Notes under the pieces: model-generated
What the model was told of the DNA's origin: nothing
Seen by the model: the letters and a program-made list of their open reading frames with translations, nothing else
Databases searched by the model: none
Made by a program: the position numbers and the translations under genes
Virus record (IMG/VR): IMGVR_UViG_3300049893_000108
Span: 1-22,019 of that record
Length of the DNA stretch: 22,019 nt
Reading direction: 5' to 3' (one strand)
Origin: a virus
Part shown: positions 1 through 7,450 of the stretch, one piece after another
How the letters are laid out: every line of letters begins with the position of its first letter
Numbering within the stretch: the stretch's first letter is position 1

Positions 1-61
1 GCCGTTCACTTGGGATTTGATGGTGCCCCACCCAGAAATATCCGGCCTTACGGTTATCGGA

Positions 62-84
62 CGGGTGAATAAATAAATCACCCG
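62..84. other. Hairpin between scaffold and presumed capsid gene
   Basis: A perfect 7-bp inverted repeat, CGGGTGA (62-68) and TCACCCG (78-84), encloses a 9-base A/T loop. It lies just downstream of the scaffold-like stop codon on the leftward strand. No U-run follows on that strand, so it is not a standard intrinsic terminator. An RNA-processing or transcript-stabilising hairpin before the capsid gene is possible but is inference. Confidence 0.4.
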
Positions 85-98
85 CCCAATTCTGTCAA
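70..98 (-). promoter_or_regulatory. Candidate leftward promoter upstream of the capsid region
   Basis: On the minus strand a consensus TTGACA (98-93) is followed after exactly 17 bases by TATTTA (75-70), which matches the -10 consensus only in its first three bases. It sits between the scaffold-like gene and whatever is transcribed leftward beyond the window, presumably capsid. The -10 overlaps the loop of the adjacent hairpin. It is supported only by motif match and position. Confidence 0.3.
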
Positions 99-99
99 A

Positions 100-906
100 T
101 TAACCCGGAATTGCCTGAGCAAACATCTTCTCAACCTTGCGGGTATAAGCCATGTCTTTTCCGTAACGCGGGTCGCCAACCATTGCGTATAAGTCATCCT
201 TAGATACGCCTTGCTCTTCGACCATACCGCTAGTTGGGATAGCCATTTCACCAGAGGCTTGACGAATCTTGTTCAAAGCCGACACGAAAGCGGCGCTTGT
301 AGACGCTTGGGCTACCGCATTGAGTTCTGCTTCGTTCAGGATTGACCGTCCCAACTTACCGAGCCACTGGTTATTGGCCTTGATGATCTCGTCTGCACGG
401 TTGCCGAGCTTCTTGAGTTCAGCCTCGCGGCTTACTTTCATCTGCTCCATAGCACCAGAGACGTTATCAAGGTATGACTTGGCGATCTTCTCAAAAGCAT
501 CCTGAGACAGGCCAAGTTCCTTAGCCGTAGCCAGATAATTGACCAAAACAGGGTCATCATCCGGCACATTGGCAGCCTTGAACGCTTCAAGATTGTATTT
601 GCCATCTTTCGGAGCCTTGTGTTGCCCCTGAGAGAACTTGGTTCTTAACTCTGTATAGGACTTGGCAAGCGCCTCAACGTCTGGGCCGTCCGTTTCAGAC
701 CAAAAGTTTTCCGGCCAAAAGTCTGGGCGTTCCAGTTTCTCGTCTTCTTCAGGTGCTTGAGCGGCTTTTTCTTCGTCCGTCAGTTCCCGATGTGGGATTT
801 CCGGCTCTGCTTTAACTTCAGTTACCGTTGCTTCAGGAGCTAACAGGCTCTGGTTGTCGGTTTGGGCTTCGCCCTCTCCGGCCTGAGTTGTCTGTTCTTC
901 TGTCAT
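100..906 (-). CDS. Putative scaffolding / capsid assembly protein
   Basis: A 268-aa protein with a long acidic, disordered-looking first third rich in Glu/Ala/Pro. A short Trp/Phe-rich patch follows (RPDFWPENFW, about 60-69), then a charged, helix-prone body. This composition and the position between the portal and the expected capsid gene match scaffolding proteins of T7-type podophages, which assemble inside the procapsid and leave before maturation. The segment with LAKSYTELRTKF (about 80-91) resembles a recurring region of phage scaffold-like proteins. The ATG overlaps the stop of the upstream 71-aa gene as TAATG, and GAGGA sits just upstream. The assignment rests on context plus composition; there is no catalytic motif. 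Confidence 0.7.
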   Translation of the reverse strand: MTEEQTTQAGEGEAQTDNQSLLAPEATVTEVKAEPEIPHRELTDEEKAAQAPEEDEKLERPDFWPENFWSETDGPDVEALAKSYTELRTKFSQGQHKAPKDGKYNLEAFKAANVPDDDPVLVNYLATAKELGLSQDAFEKIAKSYLDNVSGAMEQMKVSREAELKKLGNRADEIIKANNQWLGKLGRSILNEAELNAVAQASTSAAFVSALNKIRQASGEMAIPTSGMVEEQGVSKDDLYAMVGDPRYGKDMAYTRKVEKMFAQAIPG

Positions 907-1121
907 TAAGTCCTCGCACGTTTGATCCGCTCTTTGATAAGCCGAACGACGCTATTTTGGCCTTCTCGGTGGAACCCATGAGACGCTTCGTCCCCCGGGA
1001 ACCAAGTCGGTTGTTCGAGAAACCGATTTTCTAAGTCAGCCAATACTTTAGCGCCAGCTTCGGAAGTGAACACCAGAGCGTAAAGGGTGTCCAAATCCTT
1101 CTGTTTATTTGGTTCTGTCAT
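906..1121 (-). CDS. Small conserved-position hypothetical protein
   Basis: A 71-aa charged protein between the portal and scaffold genes. It starts at an ATG eight bases after the portal stop and ends in a TAATG overlap with the scaffold start, so it is surely part of the same transcript and probably translationally coupled. The sequence is mostly helical in character (DTLYALVFTSEAGAKVLADLE splits around residues 11-31) with a basic C-terminus (KERIKRART). I recognise no family. Its position suggests a head-assembly accessory, which is inference only. Confidence 0.6.
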   Translation of the reverse strand: MTEPNKQKDLDTLYALVFTSEAGAKVLADLENRFLEQPTWFPGDEASHGFHREGQNSVVRLIKERIKRART

Positions 1122-1128
1122 CTAAGTC

Positions 1129-2712
1129 TCACTGTAATGAGCGCATCAATGCTTCTTGGTTGCCAGCGCCTTGCGGTGCGGCAGCCTGAGCCTGCTGCTG
1201 CTGGGCCATTGCCTGCATCTGTCCATATTGTTGGGCAATCTGCTCACGCTCTTCCGGCGTAGTCAGGAGTTTACCCGGGACACCGAGACGTTCAGCCACA
1301 AAGTCGATGATCTCGTCCTTCTTGATGGTCATCATGGCCTCTGGACCCATACCAGCGACGATCTGGACGAACTGCATAACATCATTCAGTTCTTCCATAT
1401 TCTGCGCTTGGGCCAATGGGGAGATCGGGACGATCTTAACTTCCTCGCCATTGATCTTCAGCGGCAAGTCGATGTCACCACGCTGGTCCATAATGAACAG
1501 GATACGGCTGACAATCGGAACCATCGCCTCGGTAATCAAGCGGCCAAAGGCAGCTCCGAGGTTCTGGGCCAACTCATTACGACGTTGCACGACTTCAGTT
1601 GCTGATCTGGCTGACATATTGTCAGGAGGCAGCGTATCATCAAGTAGCATCTTCTTGATGTTCATCCGCATATCGTTGATGACGAGTTGCGCGACATTGA
1701 AATCAGCCGATTTAGGCAGCGGCGTAAGGCTTGGCCCTTGCGGTCCACCGTTACGGGCCACGGGGATGATCGCACCGGGCTGGATTTTGACGTTCTGCGG
1801 GTTAATCACCCCGTCATCTGCCGCTGTATAGACACCAGAAACGGCCAAAGAAGCGTTCTTCAGGACCAGTTCCAAGGTCTTATTAAGGGTTTTTACGTCC
1901 GGCATAGCCGTAATCAGTGGGCCACGACCGTAAACTTCCCCGGCAACCTTCATGTAACGGGTCACGATCCACGGAGAAACCTTCATCTCGCGGTAAACGA
2001 GCATGATCTTCAGCTTCTCATGGATAACGTAATAGCAGTAGCTACCAGTGTCCTTATTGAAGACCGTGGCTTCTAAAAGTTCTACATCATCGGTCGGCTT
2101 GCGGTCGATCTGTTGCTGCAAGACTGGCGAGATGTTGGCATCCGGCCATTGCAATGAGATCGCATCGCCCTTCATCTTCATCTTACGATAGACATTATCG
2201 ACCGTGCCATGCGGCCCTTCTTCCAGCGATACAAGATATTGCGGCACCGCTGTAAAGCGAATCGGAGCCTTCTCGTCACCGGGCTGAATGAGCATGATCG
2301 CTGTGCCAACGGCCAGATCGAGCAAGAACTCTGACATTGACAAGTCAAAGTTTGTTTGACGCAGGATGTTGAACATCCGCTCATTGTAGAAATCCAGAAC
2401 AGTCTGGACCTCTGCGCGGCGTTGCATCGGGATTCCGTTACCAGCTTGAAGACGACACCAAGCGCGATAGGGAGGGAACAGACTTGATTGGATACGATTG
2501 GCAAACCGTTGAGTCGAATGGATGGCAGTCGAGTCATAGACCTTCTGCATCTTCTTCTGACCCGGAACGCCGCCTTCGTAGTTCCCGTCATAGAGATTGC
2601 GCTGTGGGAGTGCGTATTCGTAGCACTCCTGATAGATCGTGCGCCACTCGTCCTTCTTAGCTGCGGCCAAGGAAGCGCGTTTGATTACGTTTTCAACACT
2701 CATCTTGGCCAT
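1129..2712 (-). CDS. Head-tail connector (portal) protein, T7 type
   Basis: A 527-aa protein matching the podovirus head-to-tail connector family. A dodecameric portal of this kind sits at one capsid vertex, docks terminase during DNA packaging and later the tail. Recognisable features are the N-terminal YEYALPQRN segment, the region around STAIHSTQRFANRIQSSLFPP typical of these connectors, the MPDVKTLNKT helix, and a Gln/Ala-rich C-terminal tail. The open frame reaches 2757, but the ATG at 2712 is chosen because GAGGG lies just upstream and the preceding 15 residues overlap the upstream small gene. It ends eight bases before the next ATG. Length is typical for the family (roughly 500-550). 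Confidence 0.92.
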   Translation of the reverse strand: MAKMSVENVIKRASLAAAKKDEWRTIYQECYEYALPQRNLYDGNYEGGVPGQKKMQKVYDSTAIHSTQRFANRIQSSLFPPYRAWCRLQAGNGIPMQRRAEVQTVLDFYNERMFNILRQTNFDLSMSEFLLDLAVGTAIMLIQPGDEKAPIRFTAVPQYLVSLEEGPHGTVDNVYRKMKMKGDAISLQWPDANISPVLQQQIDRKPTDDVELLEATVFNKDTGSYCYYVIHEKLKIMLVYREMKVSPWIVTRYMKVAGEVYGRGPLITAMPDVKTLNKTLELVLKNASLAVSGVYTAADDGVINPQNVKIQPGAIIPVARNGGPQGPSLTPLPKSADFNVAQLVINDMRMNIKKMLLDDTLPPDNMSARSATEVVQRRNELAQNLGAAFGRLITEAMVPIVSRILFIMDQRGDIDLPLKINGEEVKIVPISPLAQAQNMEELNDVMQFVQIVAGMGPEAMMTIKKDEIIDFVAERLGVPGKLLTTPEEREQIAQQYGQMQAMAQQQQAQAAAPQGAGNQEALMRSLQ

Positions 2713-2719
2713 AGCACCC

Positions 2720-2851
2720 TCACTTCTTCTTTGACTTGCCAGCTTTAGACAAAGCAATAGCGACAGCCTGTTTCATTGGCTTGCCGTGCTTCATTTCCAG
2801 CTTGATGTTCTGGGAAATTACCTTTTGGGATGAACCAGCTTTAAGCGGCAT
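2720..2851 (-). CDS. Small basic phage protein ([13 protein letters not shown] family)
   Basis: A 43-aa lysine-rich protein starting [16 protein letters not shown] and ending in [11 protein letters not shown]. The same N-terminus and the [12 protein letters not shown] motif recur in many podophage and siphophage structural regions; the function is unknown to me. The open frame extends upstream to 2980, but that extension lies inside the Cys-rich gene in another frame. The ATG at 2851 overlaps that gene's stop (TAA at 2841-2843) by 11 bases. It lies between the Cys-rich gene and the portal. Nucleic-acid or capsid association is plausible from its charge. Confidence 0.75.
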   Translation of the reverse strand: MPLKAGSSQKVISQNIKLEMKHGKPMKQAVAIALSKAGKSKKK

Positions 2852-3317
2852 CTTCGTCGTCCTCTTCTTCCATTGCCTCAGCTTTAGCATACTTCTCATC
2901 AGTGATCGGGCCACCGACGAGCCAAGCATCACAAGTGCGTTGAGCCGCACATTTGAATGCAAATAGTTCGCAAAATCCAAGATCGGCAGTTTTAATCATA
3001 ATATCGTCGTAACCGCCTTCATCTTCCGGTGCTTTCTCAAGCCCTTTCTCGATGCATTCCATCATCTGAGATGTCTGGATAAAAGCAGCGCAATTCCCGC
3101 AGCGCATGGTCATCGCTTCAGGAACAGTGACGTTATACATAGCCGCCTTCTTTAACCAAAAGGCTATATTTGGTTCTTCTGGATTAGGTGGTCCATAGCC
3201 ATACATGATGAAGGCATGGTTACGGTTCTTAAGATTGTGCGAAATGTCTTGCGTGGCCAGTGGGCAAGCATATTCACCAGCCTCTTCCGTTTCCATTTCA
3301 GCCTTTAGAAGCGCCAT
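2841..3317 (-). CDS. Cys-rich protein with HiPIP-like cysteine pattern
   Basis: A 158-aa acidic protein with seven cysteines (residues 18, 73, 76, 88, 116, 123, 129). The arrangement RCGNC (72-76), then GFCELF (114-119), then TCDAW (128-132) recalls high-potential iron-sulfur proteins, where CxxC is followed by a C-x-L/I-F-P turn and a final C-S/T-A-W. That predicts an Fe-S or Zn site using Cys73, 76, 116 and 129. It ends in a very acidic tail (EEEDDEDAA). The ATG at 3317 follows an AGGG site. It sits among late head genes, between the 54-aa basic protein and the 43-aa basic protein. Function is unknown; iron-sulfur binding is inferred from spacing only. Confidence 0.7.
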   Translation of the reverse strand: MALLKAEMETEEAGEYACPLATQDISHNLKNRNHAFIMYGYGPPNPEEPNIAFWLKKAAMYNVTVPEAMTMRCGNCAAFIQTSQMMECIEKGLEKAPEDEGGYDDIMIKTADLGFCELFAFKCAAQRTCDAWLVGGPITDEKYAKAEAMEEEDDEDAA

Positions 3318-3319
3318 AG

Positions 3320-3484
3320 TCAGCCCTTTTTCTTCATCATGGAAGCACGCATATTGTCGATCAGATTGGGGTATGGTCGTCCCGCTGCCGCTGCCATCTT
3401 TTTGGCCTTGGCTTTCTGCTCCGGTGTGAGCTTTTTGCTCTTACCGAGAGACTTAGGACGCTCCTTATCCCAAACTTCTTTCAT
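3320..3484 (-). CDS. Small basic phage protein (RPKSLGK...GRPYPNL family)
   Basis: A 54-aa protein encoded from the ATG at 3484 to TGA at 3320-3322. It begins MKEVWDKERPKSLGKSKK, has a Lys/Ala-rich middle and the segment AGRPYPNLIDNMRA near the C-terminus. This combination is familiar from small genes beside portal and terminase in many tailed phages; no function is known to me. It fits exactly between the 101-aa gene (stop at 3487) and the Cys-rich gene (ATG at 3317), which supports its being real. Confidence 0.7.
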   Translation of the reverse strand: MKEVWDKERPKSLGKSKKLTPEQKAKAKKMAAAAGRPYPNLIDNMRASMMKKKG

Positions 3485-3486
3485 GA

Positions 3487-3792
3487 TCAGTCCTTCATAT
3501 TCTTAATACGCGCACTCAAGGCGGCAGCTTTCTTCTTTGCATCAGCGGTTGAGGTGGCTCCCCAAGCCCTTAATGCAAGAAGTTTCCGAGTCGGGCGACC
3601 TTTCTCATCACGATCTGGACCTTTGACCCCAGCCATTCTAGCCAAGAAACTAGCTTTGCGGCCAAGTTCCTCGCGTGATTTAGGAGCGCCTTTAACTGGA
3701 GCCTTGAGATTAGACCCTTCAGTGCGCTTAAAGAAAGCTCGACCAGCGGCATTGAGTCCACCTTTCGGGTTCTGATACTTCTTGGCGACCAT
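3487..3792 (-). CDS. Small basic phage protein, DUF6321-like
   Basis: A 101-aa strongly basic protein. GGLNAAGRAFFKRTEGSNLK (residues 11-30), followed by KSREELGRKASFLARMAG and DEKGRPTRKLLALRAWGA, is the signature of a widespread small phage family that I associate with DUF6321. The function is not known; the charge suggests DNA or capsid-interior association. The ATG at 3792 touches the stop of the 80-aa gene upstream, so the two are likely coupled. Confidence 0.75.
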   Translation of the reverse strand: MVAKKYQNPKGGLNAAGRAFFKRTEGSNLKAPVKGAPKSREELGRKASFLARMAGVKGPDRDEKGRPTRKLLALRAWGATSTADAKKKAAALSARIKNMKD

Positions 3793-4034
3793 TAGAGACC
3801 ACTGAGTTTTGTCGGGAGGCCAGTTTCAGGAGCAATACGCTCTGGTGACAGAAGCTGACGATAGCCGCCACGGGTCCGGGCACGGATAGATGCAGCGAGT
3901 GCAGCACCCTGAGCAGCTTCCTGAGCAGTCAAACGCTCTTCTTGCTTCTGCTGAATATCCATCTGACGTTGCTGGGCAGCCGAAGCGCCATCATCGCGTC
4001 TGTCTAAACCGAGAGCCTGTGCTATGAATCCCAT
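3792..4034 (-). CDS. Small structural-region protein
   Basis: An 80-aa protein beginning MGFIAQALGL with a Gln/Glu/Ala-rich helical middle (about 18-50) and the segment RGGYRQLLSPERIAPETGLP. Short proteins with a GYRQLLSP-like C-terminus are common between terminase and portal genes of podophages. The start at 4034 is preceded by AAGAGG at suitable spacing. It overlaps the 3' end of the GNAT-like gene by 44 bases. The function is not known. Confidence 0.65.
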   Translation of the reverse strand: MGFIAQALGLDRRDDGASAAQQRQMDIQQKQEERLTAQEAAQGAALAASIRARTRGGYRQLLSPERIAPETGLPTKLSGL

Positions 4035-4524
4035 GATTCAACCTCTTAAAAATATGAGCATCACACCCGTCTGGGGCATAGGCTTCTAGGAACGCCTCAT
4101 GGCTGAATCCTATCAGTTCTGCCCATCGCAGGGCATAAGGATTATCATTTCTGACGGTTATCTGCAAACGACGCACATTATCCCGTTTAGATATGTGTTC
4201 GATCATCCGGCGGCTGCATCGGGTAAAGGTAACGATATTCTCGTTGGCGAAGTTCTTGTCCTTGAAAACTGTCACTTCCCAATTACCGGGCCAGAGATTG
4301 TATAGCAGATAGGCCGCTACTGGTTGACCATTGAGTATGACAGAAAAGGCATAAAAATTGTTAGCATACGCGACAACTATGTCATCGAAATTGTCATAAG
4401 CCGCAACCGTTCTTTGGTCTAAATCGGACAATTCCATGTCATGAATGTGTTTCACATGGAACTCGGTCGGTATCCATGTCATTGGGAACTGTGCTGATCC
4501 GATAATCTTCTGATCCGGCATCAT
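3991..4524 (-). CDS. GNAT-like N-acetyltransferase-fold protein
   Basis: A 177-aa protein with a GNAT-type pattern: a central beta segment (YAFSVILNGQPVAAYLLYNL, about 58-77), a helix-strand unit (RRMIEHISKRDNVRRLQITV), then the typical NPYALRWAELIGFSHEAFLE motif near residue 130, which matches the C-terminal acetyl-CoA-side region of GNATs. T7-type podophages often carry a GNAT-fold protein beside terminase or portal genes; its substrate is unclear. The start is an ATGATG at 4524 overlapping the TerL TGA, so translation is probably coupled. The last residues (HSTGSRFRQTR) overlap the next gene. Confidence 0.75.
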   Translation of the reverse strand: MMPDQKIIGSAQFPMTWIPTEFHVKHIHDMELSDLDQRTVAAYDNFDDIVVAYANNFYAFSVILNGQPVAAYLLYNLWPGNWEVTVFKDKNFANENIVTFTRCSRRMIEHISKRDNVRRLQITVRNDNPYALRWAELIGFSHEAFLEAYAPDGCDAHIFKRLNHGIHSTGSRFRQTR

Positions 4525-6104
4525 GCGAATACGTCGAAGTCCGTGTTTGCGGTTGTGGTTGCGAAGGGTTTACCACCGATGTGGTGGCCACGGGTCAATG
4601 TCCTAAACTCACCGCCGCCAAGCATAAGATACCCAAAAGCGTCCCCGATATGAGAATGTTCATTCTTGTTTGGCGCGTCACGGAATCTATCTGTGCCTCC
4701 ACCGACTCCAATTCTTTTAAAATGATAGCCTCCGGCAAGACTTTTTCTGAGTCTTTGGCATCCTGAGTCGAGGATAAGTCCGGGTTTTCCATCTATGAGC
4801 CTCTGCATTGGCAATGCGCCAGCTTCGCGGCGAACCATAAAGTCGTTCGATGCGGTCGGTTGAGCATTTAATCCGAGGGTTTTCAGGTAATCAAAGGCAG
4901 TTACCTCAAAAATACCGTCTCTCGCCACACCAGCCGGATCGCCCCAGATGAAGAGTTGAGCCTTTGGGAAGTGGGTCATGACATCGTGCATCATGATCTG
5001 GCCGAATCTTTCGAGGCCCATCGAGAACGAGACGATTTCGTGAAGGATATGCCAGCGTCCATTACGCATCTTCTGGCCGAAGACAGCCGCAGGAGTAAGC
5101 CCGAAGTCGAGCCCGATCTGGAGAGGTATTGATGGATCATAATCGAGCTTATCAACCACCATAAGGGTGTCTGAATACTCTGGCCAGACCTGTTTTCCTT
5201 CTTGGACATAGACATATTGGCCCCCGACATAGCATTTGATCCAGTCTAGGTTCTTGCCACCGAGTTGTTGCTCATAATAGCCGGGCGGAAGGTTGTTCGT
5301 GTTCTCTGCCTGATCATTCAGTATCCAGTGTCTGCCTGCCGCTGGTATAGCGTTTGGGTGGTCGGCTGGAACTTCGACCATTCCGGGTGGCTGTTTGAAG
5401 AATTTCCACTCATATTTGCCACGAATCGGCTCTTTTTCTGACAATCTATACCACCAATGGTCGGTATCCATCGGGTTGGTATCGGCCCAGATGCCACGCC
5501 AAGTCGGTCCACCATGCAGTTTAGTCGGGAAACGGCCCACGCGGTGTGTTAGGCCTTGAATAACAGCTAGCGGGAGTTCTCTTGCCTCGTTCACCCAAGC
5601 GCCAGTGAGTTCGAGAGACAGGAGTTTACGAACATCTTTTGGCTGATCTAGGGCTAAAAATATAACTTCGCAGTCAACGCCGGGTATTCCGTCACGGCCC
5701 GGCAGCTTCAGATGGTGGGTAATGGGCGGAGACCAGCGCATTGGTCCCCATACATCCTCTGGAAACAGGTTTTGCCATGTTTTAATCGTAGTTGTTCGCA
5801 ATTCAGGATACGAGTTACGGACGATGACGAAGCGGGTATAGCGCGTATTATCGACCGGAGACGGCTTTTGCTGGACGGCTTTTAGGAATATCTCGGCAGC
5901 ACAAGCATAGGATTTCCCACTACCGACAGGGCCGAGTAGCCCACGGAAGAAGGCATCGTTATTGAGGAACTTCCAAGTGGTCGGGGCTTGCGAGAAGTCG
6001 AGGTCTAGGCCAGCGGCGGCGAAAGACTCTGCGGCTTCATTCCGGGACTTCTTCTTTGGCGCTTTCATGCTTGATCTCATAGGTTGTTGTGGCTTGCGGT
6101 CCAC
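4521..6104 (-). CDS. terL: Terminase large subunit
   Basis: A 527-aa packaging motor. Walker A is GPVGSGKS (58-65); the Walker B/catalytic Glu region is GAWVNEARE (about 180). The C-terminal nuclease has acidic residues at IGLDFG, WGDPAG and HIGDAFGY. The ATPase pumps DNA through the portal and the RNase H-like nuclease cuts it. The longest frame begins with GTG at 6104, overlapping terS by 68 bases. ATG codons at 6080 and 6068 are alternatives, and the latter (MKAPKKKSR) has GAG about eight bases upstream and may be the true start. It ends in an ATGA-type overlap with the GNAT-like gene. Confidence 0.95.
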   Translation of the reverse strand: MDRKPQQPMRSSMKAPKKKSRNEAAESFAAAGLDLDFSQAPTTWKFLNNDAFFRGLLGPVGSGKSYACAAEIFLKAVQQKPSPVDNTRYTRFVIVRNSYPELRTTTIKTWQNLFPEDVWGPMRWSPPITHHLKLPGRDGIPGVDCEVIFLALDQPKDVRKLLSLELTGAWVNEARELPLAVIQGLTHRVGRFPTKLHGGPTWRGIWADTNPMDTDHWWYRLSEKEPIRGKYEWKFFKQPPGMVEVPADHPNAIPAAGRHWILNDQAENTNNLPPGYYEQQLGGKNLDWIKCYVGGQYVYVQEGKQVWPEYSDTLMVVDKLDYDPSIPLQIGLDFGLTPAAVFGQKMRNGRWHILHEIVSFSMGLERFGQIMMHDVMTHFPKAQLFIWGDPAGVARDGIFEVTAFDYLKTLGLNAQPTASNDFMVRREAGALPMQRLIDGKPGLILDSGCQRLRKSLAGGYHFKRIGVGGGTDRFRDAPNKNEHSHIGDAFGYLMLGGGEFRTLTRGHHIGGKPFATTTANTDFDVFA

Positions 6105-6444
6105 GGATATTGATGCCGAGGATAGACGGTCGTTGTTCGTCCGACCCGATCTCTAGTAGGCCGTGATGTTTACTGAGAAGGCGAAGAGCAGACAATTTGT
6201 CGTGCATCTCGACTTCGATAGCGTTTCCATCCTTGGTCGGGGTGACTTTGACCTTCTTGATCGACTTCTGAACGTGCAAAGGCAAGTCATAGGAGTTCTT
6301 TACCATCACATTACCAGTGGAGTCCCATGAGAGGACATCCGTAATGGCTGCCGACCCTATAGCCTCAATCTCATTCAGAACAGCTTCCCGCTTGTCTTCC
6401 GAACCAGAAGAGACCGATTTCCTCATAATTCTAACTCTACCCAT
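6037..6444 (-). CDS. terS: Terminase small subunit, short form
   Basis: A 135-aa protein whose body matches the C-terminal half of the Terminase_2-type small subunit: AITDVLSWDSTGNV (33-46), SIKKVKVTPT (61-70), EVEMHDKLSALRLLSKHHGL (77-96). The N-terminal helix-turn-helix segment usual in this family, which recognises the packaging site, is absent; only about 25 charged residues precede the conserved part. The ATG at 6444 has an excellent AGGAG site seven bases upstream, so the short form appears to be the real product. It is directly upstream of terL and overlaps it. Confidence 0.85.
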   Translation of the reverse strand: MGRVRIMRKSVSSGSEDKREAVLNEIEAIGSAAITDVLSWDSTGNVMVKNSYDLPLHVQKSIKKVKVTPTKDGNAIEVEMHDKLSALRLLSKHHGLLEIGSDEQRPSILGINIRGPQATTTYEIKHESAKEEVPE

Positions 6445-6633
6445 GAAGTCTCCTGTGGAACACGCTTGAAACTACCTTGACAGATATTGACTTAGACACC
6501 GCGAACCCCCTTAGTTATCCCCGTGAGGGGATACATCGTAACTTAGCTTAAACACGTTCTCCGAAAATTGAAAAAAAATTGAGAGGGTGACCCCGCAGTA
6601 GAGGCCGACCCCGGGGGGGAGGGATGGTGCCTG
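6445..6633. other. Noncoding region upstream of terS
   Basis: This 189-base gap lies between the Rep-like gene and terS, both leftward. I see no convincing gene in it. It holds a perfect hairpin (6516-6533), an A-rich tract (about 6568-6579) and a GC-rich patch (6584-6620) with two GACCCCG copies and a run of seven G. Two TTGAC elements sit ten bases apart (6477 and 6487, plus strand) just upstream of terS. A terminase recognition or cleavage site often lies beside terS, so this is the natural place for one, but nothing here proves it. Confidence 0.5.
6516..6533. repeat. Perfect 7-bp hairpin upstream of terS
   Basis: TATCCCC (6516-6522) and GGGGATA (6527-6533) form a perfect inverted repeat around a 4-base loop, 72 bases before the terS start. 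No U-run follows on either strand. It could be a protein-binding palindrome, an RNA hairpin in the late leader, or part of a packaging site. Confidence 0.5.
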
Positions 6634-7347
6634 TCACGCAAAGCACCCCCGTTGGATTAGGACGGCAAGTGACGGTGGTAACGATCCAAAGCGCGATAGA
6701 TGTGAGCGAAAAGCAAGCGTGATCTGTTCGGTTGTTGCGTCCTTTTCTATGAGCGTTTGAAGCGATGGCTTGTCGATGGTTATGTTGTAACCGTATGTGT
6801 TAGCCATTGATCTCACACCCCTTTCAATCCCCTTTGCCTTTTCCGTCTGTTCATCCGGTTCTTTTGGTTGAGCGTTCAACAGCTTAGTCTCACTTTGAGC
6901 ATAAGTTTCAAACGTATCTGTCGCGTATGGTATCGAAGCGATTAGGTCTTCATCAGTTGGCAAAGGATCGTCAGGTCTAAACATTACCTGATAGCGATTA
7001 GTTAGCCATTTGGAGGTTTGCGAGGGAAAGCGCTTTTGTTGTAGTTTACGGATCAACCCGTGGATCGTTAGGCGCTTAAGAGCATTGAGGATGCTTGAAC
7101 GGCTTAACCCTGTATAGGCTCTTATGGTCTCAATCGTTGGAAATGAGACACCGGAACGGCTGACAAACAAGCCAAGGGTGCCAAGAACCAATAGATCATA
7201 CGGCGCAACGTTCGGGTCACTTAGTGCCCTAGCCGGAATAATTGCATAGCGTTTGTTTGACGGGCGGCCCCTATGATTTTCACCGTCCACTATGCGGGAA
7301 ATGTATTTCACCCCGTTTGCGTTACGCCGTTTCTTTAACAATTTCAA
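6634..7347 (-). CDS. Winged-helix plasmid-Rep-like protein
   Basis: About 237 aa. Residues 34-123 look like the HTH_36/RepA-type winged helix found at the N-terminus of plasmid and phage replication initiators: KRYAIIPARALSDPNVAPYD, then a recognition-helix region PTIETIRAYTGLSRSSILNA followed by HGLIRKL. The rest is polar with a helical C-terminal part. There is no ATG: the frame opens at TTG 7347, and a second TTG at 7341 is better spaced (8 bases) from AAGG. It faces away from the ArdC unit across a short AT-rich gap, like a plasmid rep beside cargo. A transcriptional regulator is the alternative. Confidence 0.65.
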   Translation of the reverse strand: MKLLKKRRNANGVKYISRIVDGENHRGRPSNKRYAIIPARALSDPNVAPYDLLVLGTLGLFVSRSGVSFPTIETIRAYTGLSRSSILNALKRLTIHGLIRKLQQKRFPSQTSKWLTNRYQVMFRPDDPLPTDEDLIASIPYATDTFETYAQSETKLLNAQPKEPDEQTEKAKGIERGVRSMANTYGYNITIDKPSLQTLIEKDATTEQITLAFRSHLSRFGSLPPSLAVLIQRGCFA

Positions 7348-7373
7348 AGCCTTATATTATTCTAATCTTTTTT

Positions 7374-7402
7374 TAAATACCCCTATTGACTAAATCATTC
7401 AA
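7374..7402 (-). promoter_or_regulatory. Candidate leftward promoter for the Rep-like gene
   Basis: On the minus strand TTGAAT (7402-7397) and TATTTA (7379-7374) are separated by 17 bases, about 27 bases upstream of the first start codon of the Rep-like gene. The surrounding 70-base divergent gap is very AT-rich. The -35 matches four of six consensus bases and the -10 only three, so this is weak motif evidence. Confidence 0.3.
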
Positions 7403-7450
7403 TGTTGACAGATTGTAATGGTCTTTAACGCTCACAATATAGGTGCACAA

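Noticed and set aside
1-81. Possible gene ends or starts at the left edge: a plus frame ending at TAA 70-72, and a minus GTG at 81 reading out of the window
   Set aside because: Both frames are open for too short a distance to judge, and neither has a recognisable product. The minus frame could be the start of a small gene before capsid but cannot be supported here.
1156-2076. Rightward open frames antisense to the portal gene
   Set aside because: They mirror the portal codons, overlap one another and show no ribosome site or recognisable domain.
2178-2591. 137-aa leftward open frame inside the portal gene
   Set aside because: It lies wholly within the well-supported portal frame on the same strand, is Arg/Ser-rich and has no family look.
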